This document shows, in pieces, positions 17,606 through 26,400 of a stretch of DNA of 64,000 nt (positions are counted from its first letter, which is position 1; each line of letters starts with the position of its first letter). The stretch covers positions 372,001 through 436,000 of the forward strand of contig JARVLF010000002.1 in NCBI GenBank assembly GCA_030849465.1. Reading direction: 5' to 3'. The notes beneath the pieces were generated by a model. The model did not search any database, was not told the DNA's origin, and saw nothing but the letters and a program-made list of their open reading frames with translations. The translations under genes were made by a program, and so were the position numbers. Source of the stretch: Moesziomyces globuligerus. Lineage: Eukaryota > Basidiomycota > Ustilaginomycetes > Ustilaginales > Ustilaginaceae.

Positions 17606-18844
17606 ATGTCGAAAAAGTACGACGTGGTCGTGTTCGGTGCCACTGGCTTTACAGGCCAGCTGGTCTGCAAGTACCTGCTCTCGCATCCCGAGCAGCGCAC
17701 CTGGGCTGTCGCCGGTCGATCCGCCTCGCGTCTCGCCGCGCTGAAAAAGTCGCTCAGCCTTCCCGAGTCGGTGGGCGTGATCGAGGCCGAGACCTCCAAG
17801 ACCGAGTCGCTCGCCGCCATGACGGCGCAGGCGCGCGTGCTGATCAACATCGTCGGACCCTACCGTCCCTTCAACGCCGCCGCCGTCGTTCGCGCGTGCC
17901 TCGACAGCCGCACGCACTATGTGGATCTCTCGGGCGAGACCGGCTTCAACGCCGATTGCATCCACCAGTTCCACACCGAGGCCCAGCAGAAGCGCGTCAC
18001 CATCGCCAACAGCGTCGGCTTCGACTCGCTGCCGTTCGACCTCTCCACCTTCCTCGCCGCGCACAAGGCCAAGCAGCTCAGCAACACCGACGTCCGCCGC
18101 GTCGACTGCGCCTACGAGCTGCCCAAGGATCTGTCTGCCGGTACGCTCGCCAGCGCCGTGTCCATGGCGTCCGAGAAGGAGCAGATGCACAACAACAGGG
18201 GCGATTGGCTCTCGCCCGTGCCCAAGGACAGCCTCGACTTTAAGCAGCCCGTGCGCTACTTTGACCACCGCGCCAAGTGGGGTGCGCAGAACACGTTTAG
18301 CATCCACAACACGCGCATCGTCACGCGCACATGGGGTCTGCTCCAGTCGTCCTCCTCGCCCGATGCCTACGGTGCCGAGTTCGAGTACAAGGAAGGTTCG
18401 CTGCTGCCGAGCCGGCTGCAGGCGTTGGTCTTTGCCTACGTGGGGGCGGTCGGTGTCTGGTTGCTGATGAACGTGGCGCCGCTCCGCGCGCTCGTCGCCA
18501 GGTCGATGAAGCCCAATTCGGGACCTTCGGAGCACTCGCTCGCGCACAGTAGACTGCGCGTCGACACGCTCGCCACCGCCAACGACGGCACCCAGGCGCT
18601 CTGCACCATGGCCGCAAAGGGTCATCCTGGATACCTCCTCACCGCACGCATGATCACCGAGGCCGCCCTCACCATCCTCGACGACGAGAGCCTCAGGCAC
18701 AGTCCGCTCGGGACTGGCGCCGGCGTCCTCACTCCCGCCCTGCTCGGCGCACACCGCCTCGCAGATCGCCTCGTCCAGTACGCCGGCTTCTCCATCACCA
18801 CCGACGCCTACCACCCCGCCGCCGACGCCAGCAAGTCCCGTTGA
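17606..18844 (+). CDS. Saccharopine dehydrogenase-like oxidoreductase (SCCPDH family)
   Basis: 412-residue protein with an N-terminal Rossmann nucleotide-binding fold (VVFGATGFTGQL at residues 8-19) and the family segments INIVGPYRPF, HYVDLSGE and IANSVGFDSLPFDL. The family is named for similarity to saccharopine dehydrogenase. Its members (SCCPDH in animals, YNR071-like and lipid-droplet forms in fungi) are mostly without a proven lysine-pathway activity, so I do not assign one. One hydrophobic stretch near residues 275-293 (LVFAYVGAVGVWLLMNVAPL) suggests membrane or lipid-droplet attachment. The ATG at 17606 begins exactly at the nucleotide-binding fold. No intron. Copies of a short degenerate repeat begin at its stop codon. 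Confidence 0.88.
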   Translation: MSKKYDVVVFGATGFTGQLVCKYLLSHPEQRTWAVAGRSASRLAALKKSLSLPESVGVIEAETSKTESLAAMTAQARVLINIVGPYRPFNAAAVVRACLDSRTHYVDLSGETGFNADCIHQFHTEAQQKRVTIANSVGFDSLPFDLSTFLAAHKAKQLSNTDVRRVDCAYELPKDLSAGTLASAVSMASEKEQMHNNRGDWLSPVPKDSLDFKQPVRYFDHRAKWGAQNTFSIHNTRIVTRTWGLLQSSSSPDAYGAEFEYKEGSLLPSRLQALVFAYVGAVGVWLLMNVAPLRALVARSMKPNSGPSEHSLAHSRLRVDTLATANDGTQALCTMAAKGHPGYLLTARMITEAALTILDDESLRHSPLGTGAGVLTPALLGAHRLADRLVQYAGFSITTDAYHPAADASKSR

Positions 18845-19497
18845 AGTCCCCCGCCCTCCACCGCTTCTTCTGCGCCTCGTTTGCTGCAATTCAATATCTG
18901 ATCACGCTTGAGCGAGTCGTTGGCCGTACACCTCTCTACCCCAGGTCTTCAGAGCTGGCAAGGACGCATGCTAGGTCTCAGAACCCTTTGGTGTGGCATT
19001 GCGAGCGTGCTCTCGCCGCTTGCTGCAGTGTAGGCACGCTCGAGTGTGGATGGCCGTGCACCTCTCATGTCTCGGTCAGCAGGTCTCGTTCAAGTCCCCC
19101 CGCCCCACCGCTTCTTCTGCGCCTCGTTTGCTGCAATTCAATATCTGATCACGCTTGAGTGAGTCGTTGGCCGTGCACCTCTCTACCGTAGGTCTTGCTG
19201 AACCCTTTTCAGGTCTGGTTCAAGGACGCATGCTTTGGTCTCGGAACCGTTTGTTCTGGCATTTCGAGCCTGTTCTGCTACCTCGTCGTCGACTCCCAAC
19301 CCTCTCGAGTCTGCTCTCCCAGCTCGTTTGCTGCAATTCAATGCTTGATCACGCTCGAGTGAGTCGTTGGCCGTGGCATCTCTCCGGCCAGCAAGAATCG
19401 CGGTTCAAGGACGCGTGCTAGCTCATCGAACCTTGTTTGCTGCAACTCAATGCTTGATCACGCCAGAGTGTTTTGATGGCCGTGCAGCCAGCAAGTT
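18843..19497 (+). repeat. Degenerate tandem repeat downstream of the SCCPDH-like gene
   Basis: A core of about 60 bp containing tttgctgcaattcaat, tgatcacgct and gagtcgttggccgt recurs at about 18,880, 19,123, 19,323 and 19,432. A more diverged copy sits near 19,018. The first two copies agree almost completely over about 90 bp and sit 247 bp apart. Spacings of roughly 100, 140, 200 and 250 bp suggest a basal unit of about 100 bp duplicated at more than one level. A second shared element (caaggacgcatgct) lies between cores. No protein is encoded. Confidence 0.8.
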
Positions 19498-20051
19498 GGG
19501 CTGCTCCATTGTCTGGTTGCATAAAGCCCCGCGCCACCTCCAACCGGTCTCGATCAACCCTGGGCTTGCTGCCTTCGAGAACCACCTGGCTTTTGATATG
19601 GACCGCCTTTTTTCCTCCTTGCTAACTCTCCCGGCCGTTCAGCCAGTCTCTCTGAACCACGCGCAGCTTCGCACGTGCTGCAAAGTCTTTGCATCCCAGA
19701 GTCAACATGCCCCGAGTTGGCTTGCATCTCCCTCGCCCCTTCTCCTCCACATTTGCATTCCCTTCTCTGTGTTGGTTCAGGCCCTAGTCATGAGCCGCGT
19801 CCGACGCTTAACAACCAAGCATACAAAGGCCCCAACCCAAGTCCGTATGCACTCAAAGGCTTCATCCTCCCGCCTCTCCTTCCGCTTCCCAGTCATACCA
19901 TCTCACCCTGTGCTAACGACAACCACGCACCAAAGACACCAATGCCCAACCACCAAACCAACCCCCAGCTGTCATTCGTGCCAATCGCACCAATGCGCAC
20001 ACGTGCACACAACCATCACGCACGGTCTTGCAGCTGCCAAGCCGAATGGAT
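19498..20051. other. Intergenic region between the tandem repeat and the D-box protein gene
   Basis: 554 bp with C/A-rich, low-complexity stretches near 19,920-20,010 (caaccacgcacc, caccaaacc). Both flanking genes end here (convergent). Nothing further is recognised. Confidence 0.5.
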
Positions 20052-21911
20052 TCAGAGGACGAGTTCGACCTGGAGCGCATAGCTGTCTGCAGCGCGGAGG
20101 TTTTTGACGGCGCGCGTGCGGTCCGAATCGCTGCTACGCACAGGCGACGATCCTACCTCACTCCTCACCTCCTCCTCTTCCTCCTGCTGCTCCTGTGGCT
20201 TCGCCTTGGCCCTGGTCGTGCGCTTCTTTTTCTGCTTCTGCGCCTGCGCGCGCACTCCCCGCTTCCGCGGCGGCAACAGCGCAAGATAGTCGTCCATGCG
20301 CAGCTTACCCTTCGACGCCTTCGACCTCGCGGGCGACGACTCGCCACTGCTCGCCACTGGCTCCACGCGCCGGCTTGTCCGTCTGGGCGTCCTCGCCTCT
20401 TCCGCCGCTTCGGGCGCGCTGCGATTCTTCCGTCCTCGCTTCGACCGCCTGACGCTTTCCCCCTCCTCTTCCTCCACCGTGCCGCGCGTGCGTTGCGCGT
20501 CGCTCGCATCTTGCTCTTGCGCGCGCACGGGCGTGTGCAGCCCGACGCTCCCGGGCGGCGGACTCGAGAGGCCCGCAAACGCCTGTTCCGCCAGCCTGCG
20601 GTCGTCGCTCGTGCTGAACGGATCCGTCGGCACATCCACCCACATCTCCAGCCCTCCCTCCTCCGCCTCCACCTCGTCCGACCCATGCGCGAGGCGCTCG
20701 CGAACGCGGCGCTCGGCTTCCAGGAATCCAAACTCGTCGTCCTCCCCACCCTCCTCCTGCGCCACCCTGCCATCCGAGTCCGAGGGCCACGAGCCCACGC
20801 TGCCCGCCTCGCTGCCGCTGCCGCGACGACGCGCGGCAGGATCATGCCCCGCCGCCTTCCATGCCATCACCTTGGAGACGCCGTGGTCGTGGTACTCGAG
20901 CAGCTGCTGCTGCGCCGCGGACAGCGGCGCCCGCCGCGCCACGCCCGGCGAGTCCGGCTGGCTCGACGCGTCCGAATCGACGCGGAACAGATCGTCGAGC
21001 ACCCGCCTGCCGCCGCGAGCTAGCGCCGCTTGCGCGATCGGCGTCGAATGCACCGGCTGCGCCTCGTCCACCGCGCGCAACACGCCTGCGCGAGCGCGCG
21101 CGGCTGGTCGAGTGCATGTCCCCGACCCGCCTCGGCGAGCAGCAGGTGGCGGAAGATTCTCCTTGTCCGACGAGCCGTGCGCGGTGGCCGTGCCTGCTTC
21201 GGAACTTCCGTCCTTGGACGTGGGCTTGCGCCTATCGTCCTCCGGCGCGACGACCGCGGTATGCTGCCTCCGCCACGCGCCCGCGTCAAAGTACTCCATG
21301 TCGTCGCTGTCGAGCACCGGCGAGAGCCGACTCAGCTCCGCGTGCGATGGCTCTGCCTGCCGAGTCCGACGCTCCGCCGCTTCGATCTGGGCTGTGAGCG
21401 GATCCTCGGAACTGGACTCGAGCAGGCGCGGGACCGTTGGCACCTCGACGTGCGAGACCACCTGCGCCTCTGCCCTGCTCCCTTGTTGCGTCGCTTTCGC
21501 AGCAGAAAGCTCCGTCGCAGTGACCGAGGCGGTCTTGTTTTCGGTGTCCTGGTCACTGCCGTGGCGTCGCGGTCGCGTCGACGCGGTCCTTGGTGTGGCA
21601 GCGCGTTTGGTGGTGTTCGAAGCGGGCGGCAGACGGCTTTGACCCTTGATCTGAGCTTTCTGGCTCTGCAGCAGCGTATTGCGATCGCTCAGGGGTCGCC
21701 GCGCCGGTCCGCTCGGGCGGGTCTCTAGCTGCCGGCTAGCTGCTACGTTCTTGATGTCGCCGAGCGCTTGTCGGCGGAGCGGTGCGTTCTCGTCGGACTG
21801 CAGATGCAGCGCGCCTTTCGCCGACGATGAAGACGACGCGCGCGCGTTGGCAGATCGACTGCTCCCCACATCTCCTCGCTGCTGCCGCGTCGACGAGCGC
21901 AGGCTGACCAT
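20052..21911 (-). CDS. Disordered protein with D-box, KEN box and FGF motif; possible APC/C substrate
   Basis: 619-residue protein with no globular domain that I recognise. It is dominated by Ser, Ala, Arg and Glu and looks largely disordered. Short motifs stand out. Residues 47-55 (RQALGDIKN) match the destruction-box consensus R-x2-L-x4-N and closely resemble the box of B-type cyclins. Residues 250-252 are a KEN box (SSDKENLPPP). Residues 394-396 are FGF within an acidic context (EDDEFGFLEAER). The C-terminal third alternates acidic and basic blocks, with SKRGRKNR and KQKKKRTTRAKAK as likely nuclear signals. The combination suggests a cell-cycle protein degraded through APC/C. A securin or a sororin-like cohesin protector are possible identities, neither proven. 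The ATG at 21911 is the first in the frame. No intron is seen. Confidence 0.7.
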   Translation of the reverse strand: MVSLRSSTRQQRGDVGSSRSANARASSSSSAKGALHLQSDENAPLRRQALGDIKNVAASRQLETRPSGPARRPLSDRNTLLQSQKAQIKGQSRLPPASNTTKRAATPRTASTRPRRHGSDQDTENKTASVTATELSAAKATQQGSRAEAQVVSHVEVPTVPRLLESSSEDPLTAQIEAAERRTRQAEPSHAELSRLSPVLDSDDMEYFDAGAWRRQHTAVVAPEDDRRKPTSKDGSSEAGTATAHGSSDKENLPPPAARRGGSGTCTRPAARARAGVLRAVDEAQPVHSTPIAQAALARGGRRVLDDLFRVDSDASSQPDSPGVARRAPLSAAQQQLLEYHDHGVSKVMAWKAAGHDPAARRRGSGSEAGSVGSWPSDSDGRVAQEEGGEDDEFGFLEAERRVRERLAHGSDEVEAEEGGLEMWVDVPTDPFSTSDDRRLAEQAFAGLSSPPPGSVGLHTPVRAQEQDASDAQRTRGTVEEEEGESVRRSKRGRKNRSAPEAAEEARTPRRTSRRVEPVASSGESSPARSKASKGKLRMDDYLALLPPRKRGVRAQAQKQKKKRTTRAKAKPQEQQEEEEEVRSEVGSSPVRSSDSDRTRAVKNLRAADSYALQVELVL

Positions 21912-22367
21912 GGCGATTACGCTACCGTCTCGGCGCGTGATGTTGTATGTTTCAGAAGGACGTCAAGGCGTGGCTCACGAGGCTCAATCGGAAGCCGTGA
22001 GTGCGTTGATATGAGAGCTCTCCGGTCGAGGATGGAGTCAGCTAGGGACGGCGTGGCGGATGGATGGATAAGAGGGATGGTTATAGTGCTGAGTCAAGCC
22101 CGAAAGGCAAGTGGGTCTATGCATCTTGGGCATTCAGGCTCAGTTGGATTTTTGGGGCGGTGGAGGCGCATCGCTGACGGGTCCAACACCTGCATGCATG
22201 GGGCCGCGGCCAGTCGCGCTTTACGCGCTTCTTTCTCCTCAGTCACTCGGCGCCCGCTCGAAAGAAAAATCGGCCGATGTGGATTAGCCAAATGACACAA
22301 ATCGGCCGCCAGCGGCAGGAGCGGTATCGCATTGCACGACCTCGTATCGATGACAGTGTGATGCATG
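21912..22367. other. Intergenic region upstream of the D-box protein gene
   Basis: 456 bp between the start of the D-box gene and the frataxin stop, both on the minus strand. It should contain the D-box gene promoter. No TATA box, RNA gene or ORF of note. Confidence 0.5.
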
Positions 22368-23270
22368 CTACTCGTCTTCGAAGAGCACCTCGACGTCGGT
22401 CGCAAAGACCTGCGACAGCTCGTCCGAAAGCAGCTCGTGCAGCGTCGAGGTCTCGCCCTCCTTGAGACAGAACCACGTCTTACTCTCCGCGTCGTAGTCG
22501 AACCTCTTCGGCCCGCTGCCGTACCCAGTGGTGTAGAGAGGCATGGATTGAGACGCATCGGAGTCAGTAGCGTTCACAATTTTGGGTCGTGGAACCGGCT
22601 AGTCCTTAGATAGGGAGAGCTTACCTCTTGGGGCTGGAGAGCCAAATCTGCTTGTTGGGGGGCTGCTTGTTGATGACCCAAGTGCCGTGCACGCCGCACC
22701 GGAGGTTCATCACGCCCGACTGTGTTGGAGGCCGCGCGGATGAGCCGATGAGGCAAGGGGCGATGTATCAGAATCATCTACTTGCAATCAAGACAGCTGG
22801 TCAGCTGATCGGAAGCTGGTCGCTTCGAATCAGCCGAAACTCTCTGTGTGTGGGAAACTTACGGCACATTCGATGTCCCATTCCGAGGTAGGCGAGCCCC
22901 TCGGCGCGCCGTGGTGCTTGGCTCGAGCCTCTTGTTCGAGCGTCTCGATGTCTGCCTCCTCGAGGAGCGTCTCAAAGGTCTCGGTGAGCGAGTCGATCGC
23001 GTGGTTGGACAGCTTGTGGTATTCGCCATCTGTCAACGGCGAAGCGGTGTACTTGGAAGTAGCATACGCCACCCTGCTCGAAGACGTGAACGATCGAGCC
23101 GAACGTGGAGAGACGGAGGAGGGTTTCGAGCCCGAGGCCTGGCGCCACGACGAGGAGCGTCCCGAACCAAGCGCAACGACAGCGACGGTGCGCGCCGGGA
23201 TCGATCGAAGCGCTGCCGTGTGTAGCAGCCCGCGCTGAGTCGTCGTCCGGAGCATCATCGGCAGCTGCAT
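22368..23270 (-). CDS. YFH1: Frataxin, mitochondrial iron-sulfur assembly factor
   Basis: 216-residue precursor in three exons: 22863-23270, 22625-22719 and 22368-22515. Introns of 143 and 109 bp have donors gtaagt and gtaagc and acceptors cag and cag. Phases join cleanly: ...[16 protein letters not shown]... and ...[15 protein letters not shown]. Frataxin stimulates Fe-S cluster assembly on the Isu scaffold in the mitochondrial matrix. The first ~75 residues are Arg/Ser/Ala-rich (presequence). Helix 1 carries the acidic ridge ([18 protein letters not shown]). The beta sheet shows [22 protein letters not shown], and the C-terminal helix is [18 protein letters not shown] at 23270 is followed by a second nearby Met. 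The gene is divergent from HIS5 and the two share a 446-bp upstream region. Confidence 0.93.
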
Positions 23271-23716
23271 CGTGTTTGGTATCTTGCGTCTTTGCGGATC
23301 GCTACAGTGCGGCGGGGATGTTGGGGTAAAAAGGTGTCTCTTTCAACGTCGGCAGTTCTCGAACAGCGCGGAAGGGGCGGCACTGCGGTGTGTGGAGGCC
23401 CCACCGCGTTTCACCCGGCCGATTGGAAGAAGCCGGACTGCAGGCATGACTCGCGCCAGACTCGAGCCACGCCGGCAACCTAAATTTTGGCAGCTGGAAT
23501 CGTGAACCCCTCTTGAGCCGTCTTATGGCCACACAGGCTGCAAGCGCTCTCGGAAGCCGGCTACGCAAGGCCTGCGCATCAGAGATAGCAACACAAGCTC
23601 CTCGACACCGAGTCACTCGCCTGCCACGATCAACCCACAGCAGGAGTCCATCCCCCTCCCGCTCACCACGCTACCAGAACATCACCTCCGATCGACCACC
23701 ACTACTCGCACCGGTC
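23271..23716. other. Divergent intergenic region, frataxin / HIS5
   Basis: 446 bp holding both promoters. The HIS5 frame stays open upstream of my chosen start to an ATG at 23525 (MATQAASALG), which would add 64 Ser/Arg-rich residues. I treat that part as leader, but it could encode a targeting sequence. Confidence 0.5.
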
Positions 23717-25116
23717 ATGACGATCAAGGGCCTCAACGGCGAGGCCAACTCGGCCGCGGCCGCCCACAAGCCCGCCCACTTCAAGCTGGAGAACCTCATC
23801 CGCCCCAACATCCTCTCGCTCGAGCCCTACCGCTGCGCGCGCGACGACTACCAGTCCGGCATCCTGCTCGATGCCAACGAGAACAGCCTTGGCCACTCGC
23901 TGCCTCCCAAGTCGACCATCCCCCACAACCCGGGCACCTCGAACGGCGCGACGCCCGTGCAGGCGGACGAGGCCGACGACCCGCTCTCACTCAACCGCTA
24001 CCCGGATCCGGGCCTCTTTGGCATCAAGGACTCGCTCGCCCAGCTGCGCGGCGTACCTAACGATGCGTTTGTCTTCCTCGGCGTCGGCAGCGACGAGGTG
24101 CTCGACCTCGTCCAGCGCGTCTGCTGCCGCCCGGGCAAGGACAAGATCCTCATCTGCCCGCCTACCTACGGCATGTACAGCGTGTGCGCCGCTGTCAACG
24201 ACCTCGAGGTCGTCAAGGTGCCGCTCATCACCGAGGGCGGCAAGTTTGCCCTCGACGTCGAGGCGGTCAACACGAAGCTGAGCGAAGATCCGGACATCAA
24301 GATTACGTTTATCTGCTCGCCAGGTAACCCGACGGGCACATTGATCGCGCCAGGAGAGGTCAAGAAGGTGCTCGACAACCCAGATTACAAGGGTCTTGTT
24401 GTTGTCGATGAGGCTTACATCGACTTTGCAGAGGAGGAGAAGTCGCTCGGCAAGCGTCCCAAGGACGACGTCGTGAGCGCCGTCAGCCTCGTCCACGAGT
24501 ACCAGAACGTCATGGTCACACAGACCCTCTCCAAGGCCTTTGGTCTTGCAGCGATTCGGTAAGCATCATTCTCCATCGTCACTTGTAGCTCTACGATCAG
24601 ACTGCTAACCTCGTATGCTTGCTGCGTTGACTCTTGCGCGCGCGCGCCTGGCAATGGCACAGTCTCGGAATCGCGTTTGCCCAGCCTGCGTTGGTGCAGA
24701 TCATGAACAACACCAAGGCGCCGTACAACATCTCGTCGCCGACGGCCCACCTCGCCTCGCTGGCACTCTCGCCCTCGGGCATCGCCCAGATGCGCGCCAA
24801 CGTGCAGACGCTCATCCGCAACCGCGACCAGCTCATCGCCGACCTGCAGACGCTCCCCGGCGCCGGCGCCATCCTCGGCGCCAACGAGGCCAACTTTGTG
24901 CTCGTCCAGATGCTCGACCTCGCCACGCGCTCCAGGCCGGACAACGACGTGGCGCAGATGGTCTACAAGCGCATGGCCGAGGAGATGGGCTTAGTCGTGC
25001 GCAACCGCGCCAAGGACCTCGGCTGCACCGGATGCTTGAGAGTCACCGTCGGCACAGAGGCCGAGAACAAGCGCTGCATCGAGCTCATGAAGGCCCTCCT
25101 CGACGGCTCCAAGTGA
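23717..25116 (+). CDS. HIS5: Histidinol-phosphate aminotransferase
   Basis: 431-residue class I/II PLP enzyme that makes histidinol phosphate from imidazole-acetol phosphate in histidine biosynthesis. Two exons: 23717-24558 and 24663-25116. The 104-bp intron has donor gtaagc, a ctaac branch-like site at about 24605 and acceptor cacag. The join rebuilds AAI-R-LGIAFA. Family landmarks: LLDANENSLGHS near the N-terminus, SLNRYPDP, the VGSDEVLDL segment, ICSPGNPTGT, VVDEAYIDF and the PLP-lysine motif TLSKAFGLAAIR, which is cut by the intron just after the motif. I start at 23717 (MTIKGLNG) because the enzyme is normally cytosolic; an in-frame ATG at 23525 is the alternative. It is in line with the S-formylglutathione hydrolase gene, 344 bp upstream. 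Confidence 0.93.
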
Positions 25117-25460
25117 TGCACCAGTTTTGGCTTTGCTCGCAATGACAGAGTTGAATCAAAACAGCACGACTGTGCGATCGGGTGTAAGGAAGGCTGGTGT
25201 GCGAGCGAGGTGGTCTCTGTGAGGTCGTTCGAGAGAGCCAGGCCTTGCGCAAGAGGCGAGTGCGTAAAAGCGACGGTGATTTTTGCCGGGCGAGATGGCT
25301 GACTGTGGCGCGGCGGGGAAAACGAGGAAATGACGGCGACTTTGCAGCCTCCACCTTTGGGAGGCGATTGTCCGTGCACTCGAGTTGAGCTCGGCCTTTA
25401 TCCTCATCCACCTTCCACCGTACCTATTGTGCTTGCCTTGCTACTATAATCAGGTTCATC
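25117..25460. other. Intergenic region, HIS5 / S-formylglutathione hydrolase
   Basis: 344 bp between two genes on the same strand. It contains tttatcctcatcc and ctactataatc shortly before the next start. No further feature is seen. Confidence 0.45.
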
Positions 25461-26400
25461 ATGTCGTTCAGCACCAAATCGAGCAACAAGGTCGCGGGGG
25501 GCCAGTTGACCAAGTACGCGTTCAGCTCGTCGGCGCTCGGCTCGCTCGAGACGCAGATCAACGTCTTCCTCCCCTCGTCGGCCGCCGAGCGACGCAAGGT
25601 GCCTGTGCTCTACTACCTCTCTGGCCTCACGTGCACCGAGGACAATGCGGCGCAGAAGGGTGGCTTCTTCAACGCCGCCGAAGCCGCGCAGATCGCACTC
25701 GTCTTTCCCGACACCAGCCCGCGCGGAGCAGGCCTAGACGGCGAAGACGAGAGCTACGATTTTGGCACCGGCGCCGGCTTCTACCTCAACGCCACCAAAG
25801 CACCCTGGAACAAGAACTACAACATGTACGACTACATCACCAAGGAGCTCCCTCAGAAACTCACCGAAAACAACCTCCCCATCGTAAGTCACCCCCCCCC
25901 CCCCCCTTTTCCCCCCACCGCTTGTTTCTTCATGGAGCTATCTGCTGACGTGGAAGTTGGGGTAGGATACGAGCCGGGCATCGATCTTTGGGCACTCTAT
26001 GGGTGGACATGGAGCGCTCACTCTGTACCTCAAGAACCGCTCGCAGTATCGATCTGCTTCGGCCTTCTCGCCCATCTGCAACCCCACCGCGTGCGCGTGG
26101 GGCAAAAAGGCGTTTGAAGGCTACCTCGCCAACGGCCTCGAAGAGGGCAAGCAGTACGACGCCACGCTGCTCCTCGAACAGGCAGAGGGTCAGCCGGATA
26201 TCCTCGTAGACTCGGGCACCGCCGACGACTTTTACAAGCAAGGACAGCTGCTGCCGGAGAACCTCTCCAAGGTCGTCGAGCAGAAGCGCTTCGCAGGCGT
26301 CCAGGTGCGTCTGCAGGATGGCTACGACCACAGCTACTACTTCATCTCGACCTTTGCCGAGGATCACATCAGGTTCCATGCCAAGTTCCTCGCCGCCTGA
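25461..26400 (+). CDS. S-formylglutathione hydrolase (esterase D family)
   Basis: 285-residue alpha/beta-hydrolase that splits S-formylglutathione to formate and glutathione, the second step of glutathione-dependent formaldehyde detoxification in the cytosol. Two exons: 25461-25883 and 25966-26400. The 82-bp intron (gtaagt...ggtag) has a run of 14 C and a ctgac branch-like site. The join gives NNLPI|DTSRASIFGHSMGG. Catalytic elements are clear: the oxyanion region YYLSGLTCTEDN, nucleophile Ser in GHSMGGHGA, Asp in VDSGTADDF and His in GYDHSYYF. Length equals the family norm (about 280). The C-terminus KFLAA is not a peroxisomal signal. Confidence 0.94.
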
